64,000 bases of DNA from assembly GCA_016705065.1 (NCBI GenBank), contig JADIYY010000004.1:62001-126000 (forward strand). The letters are read 5' to 3'. Positions 48,085-56,296 of this stretch are shown in pieces (the first letter of the stretch is position 1; each line of letters opens with the position of its first letter). The translations under genes and the position numbers were made by a program. Source of the stretch: Candidatus Aalborgiella aggregata. Its GTDB lineage: Bacteria > Pseudomonadota > Gammaproteobacteria > Burkholderiales > Burkholderiaceae_C. Under the pieces are notes generated by a model, which saw nothing but the letters and a program-made list of their open reading frames with translations, was not told the origin of the DNA and made no database searches.

Positions 48085-49817
48085 CAGAATGACTCCTCAA
48101 CTGCTTTAGCAACCATTTGTGGTTTCACACTTAGATCTGGCTGAACACCCAAAATACGTAAGCTCTGCTGTACTGTCTCACTGAAAACAGGAGCCGCGAC
48201 ATCACCACCAAAGTATTTACCATTGCTGGGTTCGTCTATCATGACAGCCACCACCACGCGAGGTTTCTCTATCGGCGCCATGCCTACATAAAAACCTCTG
48301 TATTTTTTATTGGCGTATGCTTTTCCTTCAAGCACATGGGCAGTACCTGTTTTCCCACCAACTGAATAGCCCATGGTTTGAGCTTTTGGAGCTGTTCCGC
48401 CGTCACCAGAAGCCAATTGCAACATTGATCGAATTGAGGACGCTGTTTTAGGGGAAAAAACAGATTGGCTGATTGCGACCGTGTCACGCTTAACAAGAGT
48501 CATAGGAATCATGTCGCCATCCCGTGCGAAGACGGTATATGCATGCGCCAACTGCACCAAGCTACACGACATTCCATACCCATAACTCATCGTGGCTTGC
48601 TCAACAGGCCGCCAACTTTTAAATGGTCGAACTCGACCAGTAGCCATGCCTGGAAAAGTCAATTGTGGTTTTTGTCCAAATCCCACTTGATCAAACATAG
48701 TCCACATTTCACTTGCTTGCATCTGCATCGCCATTTTCACAATACCAACATTGCTTGATTTTTGTATTACCTGACTTACAGTCAATGCATCATGTGGATG
48801 AGCATCAGTGATGGTGGCACCACCAATGGTGATACGTCCTGGCGCTGTTTGAATAACCGTCTCTGGTTTTACGAATCCTTTTTCCAAAGCCAAAGCTGCA
48901 GTAAAAGGCTTCATTGTCGAGCCAGGTTCAAAAGTATCCGTCAATGCTCGATTTCGTAATTGAGCTCCATTTAAATTTGATTGCTTGTTACTGGCTGCCA
49001 CCGGATAATTTGCAAGAGCCAGCACTTCACCAGTTGCCACATCTAAGACCACAACACTGCCAGACTTGGCTTTGTACTCCAATACTGCATCACGCAACTT
49101 TTGAAACGCAAAAAATTGAATTTTGCTATCTATACTTAATTGCATGTCCTTGCCTGCGACGGGCAAAAACTGTTCACCAACATTTTCAACTACATGACCC
49201 AATCTGTCCTTAATCACTTTACGTGACCCAGTCCTTCCAGATAAATCATCGTTGAATGCCAACTCGATTCCGCCTAATCCTTTGCCGTCTACATTCGCAA
49301 ATCCCATCAAAGATGAAGCCGCATCGCCTTCGGGATATAGACGCTTGTACTCATTGCGTAAATACACACCTTTAATGCCTAGTGATTCAATTTGCTTTGC
49401 TCGGTTAACGTCAACTTGTCGTTTAAGCCAAACAAACGACTTGTCATCATTGTTTAATTTCTTTGACAATTCAGCAGTTGGCATGTCTAACAATTTTGCT
49501 AACTTAACCAGATTTGCTTCAGATATATCGACGTCTTCAGGCGTTGCCCATACGCTCGGCGCTATGACACTTGAAGCAAGAATCAGTCCGTTTCTATCGA
49601 GTATTTGGCCACGATTCGCTGGTAAGTCCAGTGTTCTAACGAACCTAAGTTCACCCTGTCGTTTAAAAAAATCATTGTTAACGACTTGGATATCAACAGC
49701 TCGAACAGCAAGAGCAAAAAATCCCAAGACCAATGCAGCAACTATAAATTTGCTACGCCAAACTGGAGTTTTGCTGGCCAGCAAAGGGCTTGTTGTATAA
49801 GAAATGCTGGCTTTCAT
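48084..49817 (-). CDS. ftsI: Septal transpeptidase FtsI (PBP3)
   Basis: 577 residues: one N-terminal span (FIVAALVLGFFALAVRAVDI), dimerisation domain (RGQILDRNGLILASS) and transpeptidase domain with SxxK in FEPGSTMKPFTAAL, SSN in VIQKSSNVGI and KTG in GGKTGTAHV. Cross-links septal peptidoglycan with FtsW. Overlaps ftsL by four bases. Confidence 0.96.
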   Translation of the reverse strand: MKASISYTTSPLLASKTPVWRSKFIVAALVLGFFALAVRAVDIQVVNNDFFKRQGELRFVRTLDLPANRGQILDRNGLILASSVIAPSVWATPEDVDISEANLVKLAKLLDMPTAELSKKLNNDDKSFVWLKRQVDVNRAKQIESLGIKGVYLRNEYKRLYPEGDAASSLMGFANVDGKGLGGIELAFNDDLSGRTGSRKVIKDRLGHVVENVGEQFLPVAGKDMQLSIDSKIQFFAFQKLRDAVLEYKAKSGSVVVLDVATGEVLALANYPVAASNKQSNLNGAQLRNRALTDTFEPGSTMKPFTAALALEKGFVKPETVIQTAPGRITIGGATITDAHPHDALTVSQVIQKSSNVGIVKMAMQMQASEMWTMFDQVGFGQKPQLTFPGMATGRVRPFKSWRPVEQATMSYGYGMSCSLVQLAHAYTVFARDGDMIPMTLVKRDTVAISQSVFSPKTASSIRSMLQLASGDGGTAPKAQTMGYSVGGKTGTAHVLEGKAYANKKYRGFYVGMAPIEKPRVVVAVMIDEPSNGKYFGGDVAAPVFSETVQQSLRILGVQPDLSVKPQMVAKAVEESF

Positions 49818-50104
49818 TTCTTAACCCCAAAATCATCATTGGATTCTTTTTGAATATATTGCGTCACCGAAGGAAGCGCAGATCGCATATTCAATCGTTC
49901 CTTAGCGAGCTTTTCAATTCGCAGTGGCGTAGCTTGTGCACGCTTTTCAACTTGAAGTGCTGCGTTTTCAAACTCAAGTTTACGGACATTCAAATTGGCT
50001 TTTTCAATTTCAATAAACAAACGTCGTGACTCGTACTTAACACCTACGATATAGAGCATGGTTGTCAATGTGGCGATAAACAATGCCAAGTTGAGTCGTA
50101 TCAT
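49814..50104 (-). CDS. ftsL: Cell division protein FtsL
   Basis: 96 residues: a very short cytoplasmic N-terminus, one span (LNLALFIATLTTMLYIVGV) and a periplasmic coiled coil (RRLFIEIEKANLNVRKLEFE). It forms a complex with FtsB and FtsQ. ATGA overlap with rsmH. Identified by place, size and topology. Confidence 0.9.
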   Translation of the reverse strand: MIRLNLALFIATLTTMLYIVGVKYESRRLFIEIEKANLNVRKLEFENAALQVEKRAQATPLRIEKLAKERLNMRSALPSVTQYIQKESNDDFGVKK

Positions 50105-51024
50105 GCTGCCAGCCTTTCAGCAATACGCATCACAGCACTACGAGATCTCGGATTTCTCGATATTTCCGCCATGCAAGGCTTTATGCGTCCAAGTGCTTTC
50201 AATTTCTTGTTCTTTGGCAAAGCCAACGGCATTCTTCTGTCGTACACATCTTTAGAATGTTCGGCTATGAACTGTTTGACTATGCGGTCTTCAAGCGAAT
50301 GAAAACTGATAACCACCAGCCTGCCACCAGGCTTGATGACATTCAAACTTGCAGCTAGCGCTTGTTGCAACTCCTCAAGTTCTGCGTTGATGTAAATCCG
50401 AAAAGCCTGAAATGTGCGCGTTGCAGGGTTCTGGCCCGACTCGCGGGTTTTGACCGTGTCAGCCACGAGCTGGGCCAATTCAGTGGTGGTTGAAATTGCC
50501 CCCCGTTCCTGTCTGCGAGTAACAATCGCCTTTGCAATGGCGCTAGCAAACCGTTCTTCACCATATTCACGTATCACCTCCGTTATTTGATTCACATCTG
50601 CACGTTCCAACCATTGCGCAACACTGATACCTCGAGTAGTATCCATTCGCATGTCCAATGGCGCATCAAAACGAAAACTGAATCCACGTGCTGGGTTATC
50701 TATTTGAGGAGAGCTGATACCCAAATCCAGCAATACCCCTGCCACACTTGAATCTGGCAGTTCACAAATATTTTTAAAACCTTCATGACGAATCGACAAA
50801 CGCGTATCGCTGATTCTTTTTGCCACGATTACCGCTTCCGGATCTTTATCAAATGCAATGACTCGTCCATTTGCGGACAGCTTTGCTAAGAGCAATTGGG
50901 TATGACCACCACGGCCAAAAGTACCGTCTATATATGTTTCATCCGGATTGATACACAACGCCTCTACTGCTTCGTTCAGCAAGACAGTTGTGTGGTTGTT
51001 TGATAATGTCATAGCCACGTTCAA
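50101..51024 (-). CDS. rsmH: 16S rRNA (cytosine1402-N4)-methyltransferase
   Basis: 307 residues from TTG 51024, which overlaps the mraZ stop; an ATG at 51012 eight bases past that stop is an equally good start. HTTVLLNEAVEAL, YIDGTFGRGGHTQLLL (SAM loop), GVLLDLGISSPQID, RGFSFRFDAPLDMRMD and VISFHSLEDRIVKQF. Methylates the ribosomal P site. Confidence 0.95.
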   Translation of the reverse strand: MNVAMTLSNNHTTVLLNEAVEALCINPDETYIDGTFGRGGHTQLLLAKLSANGRVIAFDKDPEAVIVAKRISDTRLSIRHEGFKNICELPDSSVAGVLLDLGISSPQIDNPARGFSFRFDAPLDMRMDTTRGISVAQWLERADVNQITEVIREYGEERFASAIAKAIVTRRQERGAISTTTELAQLVADTVKTRESGQNPATRTFQAFRIYINAELEELQQALAASLNVIKPGGRLVVISFHSLEDRIVKQFIAEHSKDVYDRRMPLALPKNKKLKALGRIKPCMAEISRNPRSRSAVMRIAERLAA

Positions 51025-51458
51025 AACGAAATAACCTTCATTGCTTCAGGCAAAACATCTTGCATGCCACTGATTTGTCGTAACTCGTTTGCGTCGTATG
51101 TGGCTTTGTCCCACAGCTCAAAATACTTACCCATGCCACGTAACGTGGTTTCTTTGGTGATGCCAGATGACTCTCTCAATTCAGGCGCAATCAAGATGCG
51201 CCCCGTTGCATCCAACTCTACCGGCAAGGCATTGCTTAAAAATATTCTTTTCAGCCATAGATCCGACATCGGCAGTCCCGCCACAATCGCGTAAAACACA
51301 TCCCATTCTGGTTTTGGCAAAATCATTAAGCAGCCGTGGGGATGCTTTGTCACCCAGAGTTGACCACCAGCTTCACTGATTAAAGCCGCTTGGTACTTTG
51401 CAGGTATTGATAACCTGCCTTTAGCATCCAAACTTAACGATGACGGCCCTAGAAACAC
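51021..51458 (-). CDS. mraZ: Transcriptional regulator MraZ
   Basis: 145 residues from GTG 51458, with AAGGG 9 bases or so upstream. Two SpoVT/AbrB-like repeats: LSLDAKGRLSIPAKYQ and VELDATGRILIAPELRE. It binds the dcw promoter and represses its own cluster in E. coli (established). First gene of the cluster that runs to lpxC. Confidence 0.95.
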   Translation of the reverse strand: MFLGPSSLSLDAKGRLSIPAKYQAALISEAGGQLWVTKHPHGCLMILPKPEWDVFYAIVAGLPMSDLWLKRIFLSNALPVELDATGRILIAPELRESSGITKETTLRGMGKYFELWDKATYDANELRQISGMQDVLPEAMKVISF

Positions 51459-51744
51459 AATATGAAACCCTTATAAATAGCATCAAAACTGTATCAAAAT
51501 TTGGGTTTCTAACCCACAAATTTGCACTGTTATCCACTATATCAGGATTTTGAATTTTTATGCGTAATTTTTTGGCAAATACATCAATTAAATCAAAGAC
51601 TTAGAAGAAAAATACTGCCTAATTTTTTAATTTTCATTCAAAAATAAGGACTTACGAAAGAAAGTGAATGTTAGAAAACTCATCGAGCTAGCAATGTGCA
51701 GAATCGCAACAAGTTTACTATCGAAATAATGTCTTTTGACGAAC
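51459..51744 (-). promoter_or_regulatory. dcw cluster promoter region with a TGGGTT palindrome
   Basis: A 286-base AT-rich region upstream of mraZ with no gene. It contains the inverted repeat TGGGTT-TCT-AACCCA (51502-51516). MraZ of E. coli binds TGGG-type repeats at this place, so this is a candidate operator, by analogy only. No promoter hexamers are assigned with confidence. Confidence 0.4.
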
Positions 51745-52107
51745 TCAGTCCGACTTGCCCTTTGATAAGTCCAGGCGAACAGTTTTCCACCATAGTTTTG
51801 ACATTTCAGCCTCAATCTCGTCGATTTTTTTTAACGTTTTCGCCGGATGGCGCACCTTGTTCAGACGATTTTTGTCGAAAGTTGTATCGGTGATTTCTAG
51901 ACTTGAACTCGCACCATTTTTTAACAAAACGGCGCGCAGTTGATCGAATTCACGGGCGCGTATCAGGCTGATGCGTTTGGGCTCGTTATAGGCATCGGGC
52001 TCAGTAACATGAGCCTGACTATTCGTAAGAGACTTGAATTTTGATGCTGTATCAGCATCATTAATTTGCTGACCAATCATTGACTTGAATTTACTTATGA
52101 AGCCCAT
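51745..52107 (-). CDS. Hypothetical basic protein, 120 aa
   Basis: No domain recognised. Starts MGFISKFKSMIGQQ, with a middle segment RISLIRAREFDQLRAVLLKNG and a C-terminal helix (KTLKKIDEIEAEMSKLWW). Basic, soluble, no signal peptide. It lies 16 bases after the dksA stop on the same strand, so it is probably co-transcribed with dksA. Codon use resembles its neighbours. Confidence 0.55.
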   Translation of the reverse strand: MGFISKFKSMIGQQINDADTASKFKSLTNSQAHVTEPDAYNEPKRISLIRAREFDQLRAVLLKNGASSSLEITDTTFDKNRLNKVRHPAKTLKKIDEIEAEMSKLWWKTVRLDLSKGKSD

Positions 52108-52123
52108 GACCAGTCAAAACAAA

Positions 52124-53296
52124 TTAATCACCGTACATTTTTTGTTTTAACTCACGGCGTTGCTGTGCCTCTAAAGACAAGGTTGCCGTGGGTCTGGCTA
52201 GCAAACGACCAACCCCGATGGCTTCGCCTGTTTCATCACAATATCCGTAATCTCCTGCATCAATGCGAGCGATTGATTGCTCAATTTTCTTCAGCAATTT
52301 TCTTTCTCGATCACGGGTTCGCAACTCTAACGCATGTTCCTCTTCAATTGTTGCTCTGTCTGTTGGATCAGGCACAACTGCGGACTCGTCGCGCAAATGT
52401 TCGCTTGTTGCGCCAGCGCTTTCCAAAATTCCCTTTTTAAGCTCAATCAATCGCAATCTGAAAAACATCATTTGCTTGATGTTCATGTATTCAGATGCTG
52501 GCATTGATAACACCTCTTCTGAACTCAATTCTTCTGCTGATTTAGTCTTCCAGTTGTTTGCCAACTTGGGATTTTGTTTAACCACAAACGGTGCCGGCGC
52601 GAAGACGATTGGCGCATTCACGACAGGACCAAAGCTCGCTTTAGCTGCAGTGGATGCAACAGATTGCGCCATAGATGGCACCGTCAACGAGGCCAGTCTT
52701 GAAGACTTTGCTTTAGTTACTGCGGGACTGACAGGTGCGATAACCTGAGGGGCTACTGTGTTTAATTTTTCAACTTTGGTTGTTTTATCGAATGCCTTCG
52801 GAGATTCTTTTTTTGCAGCTTCAGAGACTTTTTTTACTTTAACAGTTGCGGATTTTGAATCGCTCGTTGTTTTTGCTTTGGCGGTGGGTGGGTTAACTGC
52901 TTTAGAGGTTTTAGACAATTTTTGAGGCACTTTTGATACAGGTTTAACAGGTAATTTTTTTTCAGAAGATTTTTTATTCACAACCTTTGCTGACGTTTTG
53001 GCAGTGGTTTTCTGTACTGCTTTCGTTGCTGGCTTAGAGGTTTTTTTAACTGCGACTTTGACAGCTGCTTTGACCACTTTCTTTGCAGCAGGTTTTTTCA
53101 AAGCTGGTTTTGCAGTGGTTTTGACTGCTGGTTTTACAAGTTTTGTTTTTGTGGCAGTTTTAACCGGAGTCTTTGCAGATGTTTTTACTGGCGCTTTTGC
53201 AACCTTCTTGGGTGCAGATTTGGTTTTTACACTGACTTTGGCACTGGTTTTCGGTGCTGCTTTTTTAAGGATTGTCTTTTTTGTCGTGGTCTTCAT
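52124..53296 (-). CDS. dksA: DksA-type RNA polymerase-binding factor with a long Lys/Ala/Pro-rich N-terminal tail
   Basis: 390 residues. The last 135 or so are a DksA: MPASEYMNIKQMMFFRLRL, coiled-coil tip region with DPTDRATIEEEHALELR, then the zinc-finger region YGYCDETGEAIGVGRLLARP, where only the first of four Cys remains (TLSLEAQQRRE replaces the second pair). Such C1-type DksA proteins are zinc independent. The first 230 residues are a histone-H1-like tail rich in KKA, KTT and PAK repeats. AGGAGACAAGA precedes the ATG. DksA works with ppGpp at transcription initiation; the tail might bind DNA or RNA, which is inferred. Confidence 0.9.
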   Translation of the reverse strand: MKTTTKKTILKKAAPKTSAKVSVKTKSAPKKVAKAPVKTSAKTPVKTATKTKLVKPAVKTTAKPALKKPAAKKVVKAAVKVAVKKTSKPATKAVQKTTAKTSAKVVNKKSSEKKLPVKPVSKVPQKLSKTSKAVNPPTAKAKTTSDSKSATVKVKKVSEAAKKESPKAFDKTTKVEKLNTVAPQVIAPVSPAVTKAKSSRLASLTVPSMAQSVASTAAKASFGPVVNAPIVFAPAPFVVKQNPKLANNWKTKSAEELSSEEVLSMPASEYMNIKQMMFFRLRLIELKKGILESAGATSEHLRDESAVVPDPTDRATIEEEHALELRTRDRERKLLKKIEQSIARIDAGDYGYCDETGEAIGVGRLLARPTATLSLEAQQRRELKQKMYGD

Positions 53297-53381
53297 TCTT
53301 GTCTCCTGGGCCTATGAAAATTTGGATGCCAAGCATTCAAAACTCAACAGGCGCGCGGATTGTAGCCGCAACTTCAGCCAT

Positions 53382-54449
53382 TTAGGCTATGCACTGCTCC
53401 ATGCCTTGTAAAAATATGTCTTTTGGTAAATTTATGCCAATAAAAACCATTTTGCTGCTGCGTTTTTCGTCTTTTGCCCATATTGGGCCTAAATCCGAGC
53501 CCATTAACTGGTGCACGCCTTGAAAAATGACCTTTCTGTCAGTTCCCTTCATGTTCAAAACACCTTTGTACCGGAACATACGAGGGCCATAAATATTCAC
53601 AATAGCACTCAAAAAATCTTCTAGCTTGGCTGCGTCAAATGCTTTGTCAGTCTTATATACAAAGCTTTTCACATCGTCATCGTGCACATGGTGATGCGAA
53701 TGTTTGGCATCTGGGTCTTTGTGCGCACCAAAAAACGGACCTAATTTATCGGGGTCAACTGGACCTGTATCGTGATGATGATGGTCATCTTCATCTTTCA
53801 GGAAGTCAGGTTCAAACTCCAATTTAGCATTCAAGTTGAAGCCACGCAAATCAAATACATCAGCAATCGCCACATTTCCAAAATTGACTACTTTTTGCGG
53901 TGCACGCGGGTTCATATGATGGATGCGGTGTTTCAAAGCCTCAACCTCTTCCTGGCTCACTAAATCGGCTTTACTGATGAAAATTTGATCTGCAAAACCA
54001 ATTTGCCTGCGCGCTTCTAAGCGATCAGTTAACTGTGTTTGTGCATGCTTGGCATCCACCAATGTCAATATGCTGTCCAATAAGAATTGCTCTGCGACTT
54101 CTTCATCCATGAAAAATGTTTGCGCAACAGGGCCTGGGTCTGCCAAGCCTGTGGTCTCAATCACCACACGGTCAAACTTGATTTCGCCTTTGCGTTTTTT
54201 TTGCGCCAAATCCAGCAAGGTGACACGCAGGTCGTCACGGATGGTGCAGCAAATGCAGCCGTTGCTCATTTGGATGATGTTTTCAGTGGTGTCTGATACC
54301 AAAATATCACTGTCGATATTTTCTTCACCGAATTCATTCTCAATGACCGCAATTTTTTGACCATGTGATTCTGTGAGTACACGTTTTAGCAATGTGGTTT
54401 TGCCTGAACCTAAAAAGCCTGTAATGATGGTGACGGGGATGAGTGCCAT
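53382..54449 (-). CDS. CobW/COG0523 family GTPase with His-rich segment
   Basis: 355 residues. Walker A GFLGSGKTTLLKRVL, the metal-binding CxCC motif in NGCICCTIRDDL, ETTGLADPGPVAQTFF, ISKAD (the SKAD variant of NKxD) and a C-terminal CobW domain. A His/Asp-rich insert (EDDHHHHDTG and HSHHHVHDDD, about residues 215-255) can bind zinc. These GTPases act as metal chaperones, often for zinc. Upstream of dksA by 85 bases on the same strand. Confidence 0.9.
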   Translation of the reverse strand: MALIPVTIITGFLGSGKTTLLKRVLTESHGQKIAVIENEFGEENIDSDILVSDTTENIIQMSNGCICCTIRDDLRVTLLDLAQKKRKGEIKFDRVVIETTGLADPGPVAQTFFMDEEVAEQFLLDSILTLVDAKHAQTQLTDRLEARRQIGFADQIFISKADLVSQEEVEALKHRIHHMNPRAPQKVVNFGNVAIADVFDLRGFNLNAKLEFEPDFLKDEDDHHHHDTGPVDPDKLGPFFGAHKDPDAKHSHHHVHDDDVKSFVYKTDKAFDAAKLEDFLSAIVNIYGPRMFRYKGVLNMKGTDRKVIFQGVHQLMGSDLGPIWAKDEKRSSKMVFIGINLPKDIFLQGMEQCIA

Positions 54450-54581
54450 GCTTTTGTCCTGAAAAAATCTGCAAAATTGGAAGTGTTGATTGTTGCGGCC
54501 ATTTTGAAACGGTCAGCTCAATCTTAATCGCCATAGATGAGGGAGTGTAGCTGTGAAATCAAGGTCACGCTCCACACCGAA

Positions 54582-55544
54582 TCAAGGCTTTTTGATTTTT
54601 GCCCTTGGATGTGCCGCATCGTAGGCTTTGGCCAGATGTTGAAAATCAAGCCGCGTATAGACCTGCGTGGTGGTGATGTTTGCGTGTCCTAAAAACTCTT
54701 GCACTGCCCGCAAATCACTGCTGGATTGCAGCACATGGCTGGCAAATGAATGTCGCAGCATGTGGGGGTGTACTGGCATGGCCAATCCCGCTAGCAGGCT
54801 GCGGCGTTTGAGTCGCTGCCACACAGACGCAGCACTGAGACGACTGCCATTTTTACCTAAAAATAAAGCGTTTATTGATGTGTTCGCTACCAAAGTCTGG
54901 GTGATGATATCTGCCCTTGCTCGCACCCACAACTCCAAAGCTTGCAGCGCTTTGCTACCTACAGGTACAGTGCGGCGTTTGCCACCTTTGCCCAAAACAT
55001 GCACTTCTGCCGCATTCATATCAACCCAACCGAGTGACTGTGCTGTGCCAATGGCATCCAAACCGATGAGTTCACCCACACGCAAGCCACTGCCGTACAG
55101 CAGCTCCACCATGGCTGAATCGCGCAATTCAAGCCAAGGTGTATCGCTTTCGCTCTGGTAGTTCGCAAAATGTATCGCATCGTCAACACTCATTGCTTTG
55201 GGCAATGGTTTTGCAGATTTAGGTGCTTTGACATCTTGCACCGGGTTGCTGCTGACCATGCCCTCACGCCCCAGCCATGCATAAAAGCCACGCCAGCCTG
55301 ACAATATCAATGCAATGCCTCGGCTAGATCGACCCTGCGCATGCATTTGCGCTGCCCATCGTCGAATGTGTTGGTTTTGCACTTGCACAAGTTCAAGCTG
55401 CAATGCTTGTGTCAACTCACAGAGTTTTAACAAATCCAATGAATACAAAGTCACTGTGCGTGCTGCCAATCGCTTTTCTACACGCACATGCTCAAGATAC
55501 CGCTCGACGAGGGGGTCTTTGATGGGATCAATGACCTTGTCCAT
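54582..55544 (-). CDS. xerC: Tyrosine recombinase XerC
   Basis: 320 residues. N-terminal SAM-like domain (VERYLEHVRVEKRLAARTV) and catalytic domain with Arg in GSGLRVGELIGLD, HMLRHSFASHVL (H-x-x-R) and the nucleophile in TTQVYTRLDF. It resolves chromosome dimers at dif with XerD. Last gene of uvrA-dapF-DUF484-xerC. Confidence 0.93.
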   Translation of the reverse strand: MDKVIDPIKDPLVERYLEHVRVEKRLAARTVTLYSLDLLKLCELTQALQLELVQVQNQHIRRWAAQMHAQGRSSRGIALILSGWRGFYAWLGREGMVSSNPVQDVKAPKSAKPLPKAMSVDDAIHFANYQSESDTPWLELRDSAMVELLYGSGLRVGELIGLDAIGTAQSLGWVDMNAAEVHVLGKGGKRRTVPVGSKALQALELWVRARADIITQTLVANTSINALFLGKNGSRLSAASVWQRLKRRSLLAGLAMPVHPHMLRHSFASHVLQSSSDLRAVQEFLGHANITTTQVYTRLDFQHLAKAYDAAHPRAKIKKP

Positions 55545-55566
55545 AGTCGATTCGCATACTCTTGAA

Positions 55567-56271
55567 TTAAGCGTGGCTCAAATCGCCCCGCAATCGCGAC
55601 AAGGCAGCGCTGGCGATATCACCAATGCGCTCTAAAAATTCTGTGCCCATGCTGGCGTTAAATCGTTGCGCATCGGGCGATGCCAAAATCAACAGACCAA
55701 ACGCATCTTTTGCGCCACCCGCCCGCAGTGGAATCAATGCCACTGACAAAGCTTGCTCGGGGTTGTCCAACCAATGGCTTGCCTCAAATTTGGCATTTAA
55801 ACCAACATACGGTACGACCAAAGAAGAGGCAAATACCTTGACATCGTCACTGACACCAGTGGCGTATGGTTCAGACTGGTGTTTCGCATCCACATCCCAC
55901 ACCTTCATGGCCACTTGCGGCACTGAAAATTCATCTTTGATGTTGCTTACCAACTGGGTGGGCATATCATTCGCTTGTGTGGTCATTAGCAAATTGCGCG
56001 TCCAGCGTTGCAGCTTGTCAGCGGTTTGCATGTTTTCATTGCCATTGCGAATCATGTCCATCAATCCTCGCTCAAGAACTTTGATTTTCTCACGCAACAT
56101 TTCTGCCTGACGCTCTTGCAAGCTCACAGCACGTTTGCCATGACCACTGCTCAATTGCACACTCGACAACAAATCAGCATGACGTTCAAAAAAATCGGGG
56201 GTATTGACCAAGAAATCGGCAATGTCGTTTTCAGTAATGGGATTAATGTTGTTGTTTGTCATGGTGTTCAA
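55567..56271 (-). CDS. DUF484 family protein
   Basis: 234 residues. The N-terminal ADFLVNTPDFFERHADLL and the coiled coil (LQERQAEMLREKIKVLERGL) are the DUF484 signature; the C-terminal part is GAF-like (VALIPLRAGGAKDAFGLLIL). Function unknown. Its place between dapF and xerC is conserved in Proteobacteria. Confidence 0.88.
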   Translation of the reverse strand: MNTMTNNNINPITENDIADFLVNTPDFFERHADLLSSVQLSSGHGKRAVSLQERQAEMLREKIKVLERGLMDMIRNGNENMQTADKLQRWTRNLLMTTQANDMPTQLVSNIKDEFSVPQVAMKVWDVDAKHQSEPYATGVSDDVKVFASSLVVPYVGLNAKFEASHWLDNPEQALSVALIPLRAGGAKDAFGLLILASPDAQRFNASMGTEFLERIGDIASAALSRLRGDLSHA

Positions 56272-56296
56272 AATGAGTAAAAGATGTGAGCTTGAT

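Noticed and set aside
52998..53411. Plus-strand hydrophobic open frame opposite the dksA tail
   Set aside because: It arises because Lys/Ala-rich codons read as Phe/Ala/Val-rich on the opposite strand.
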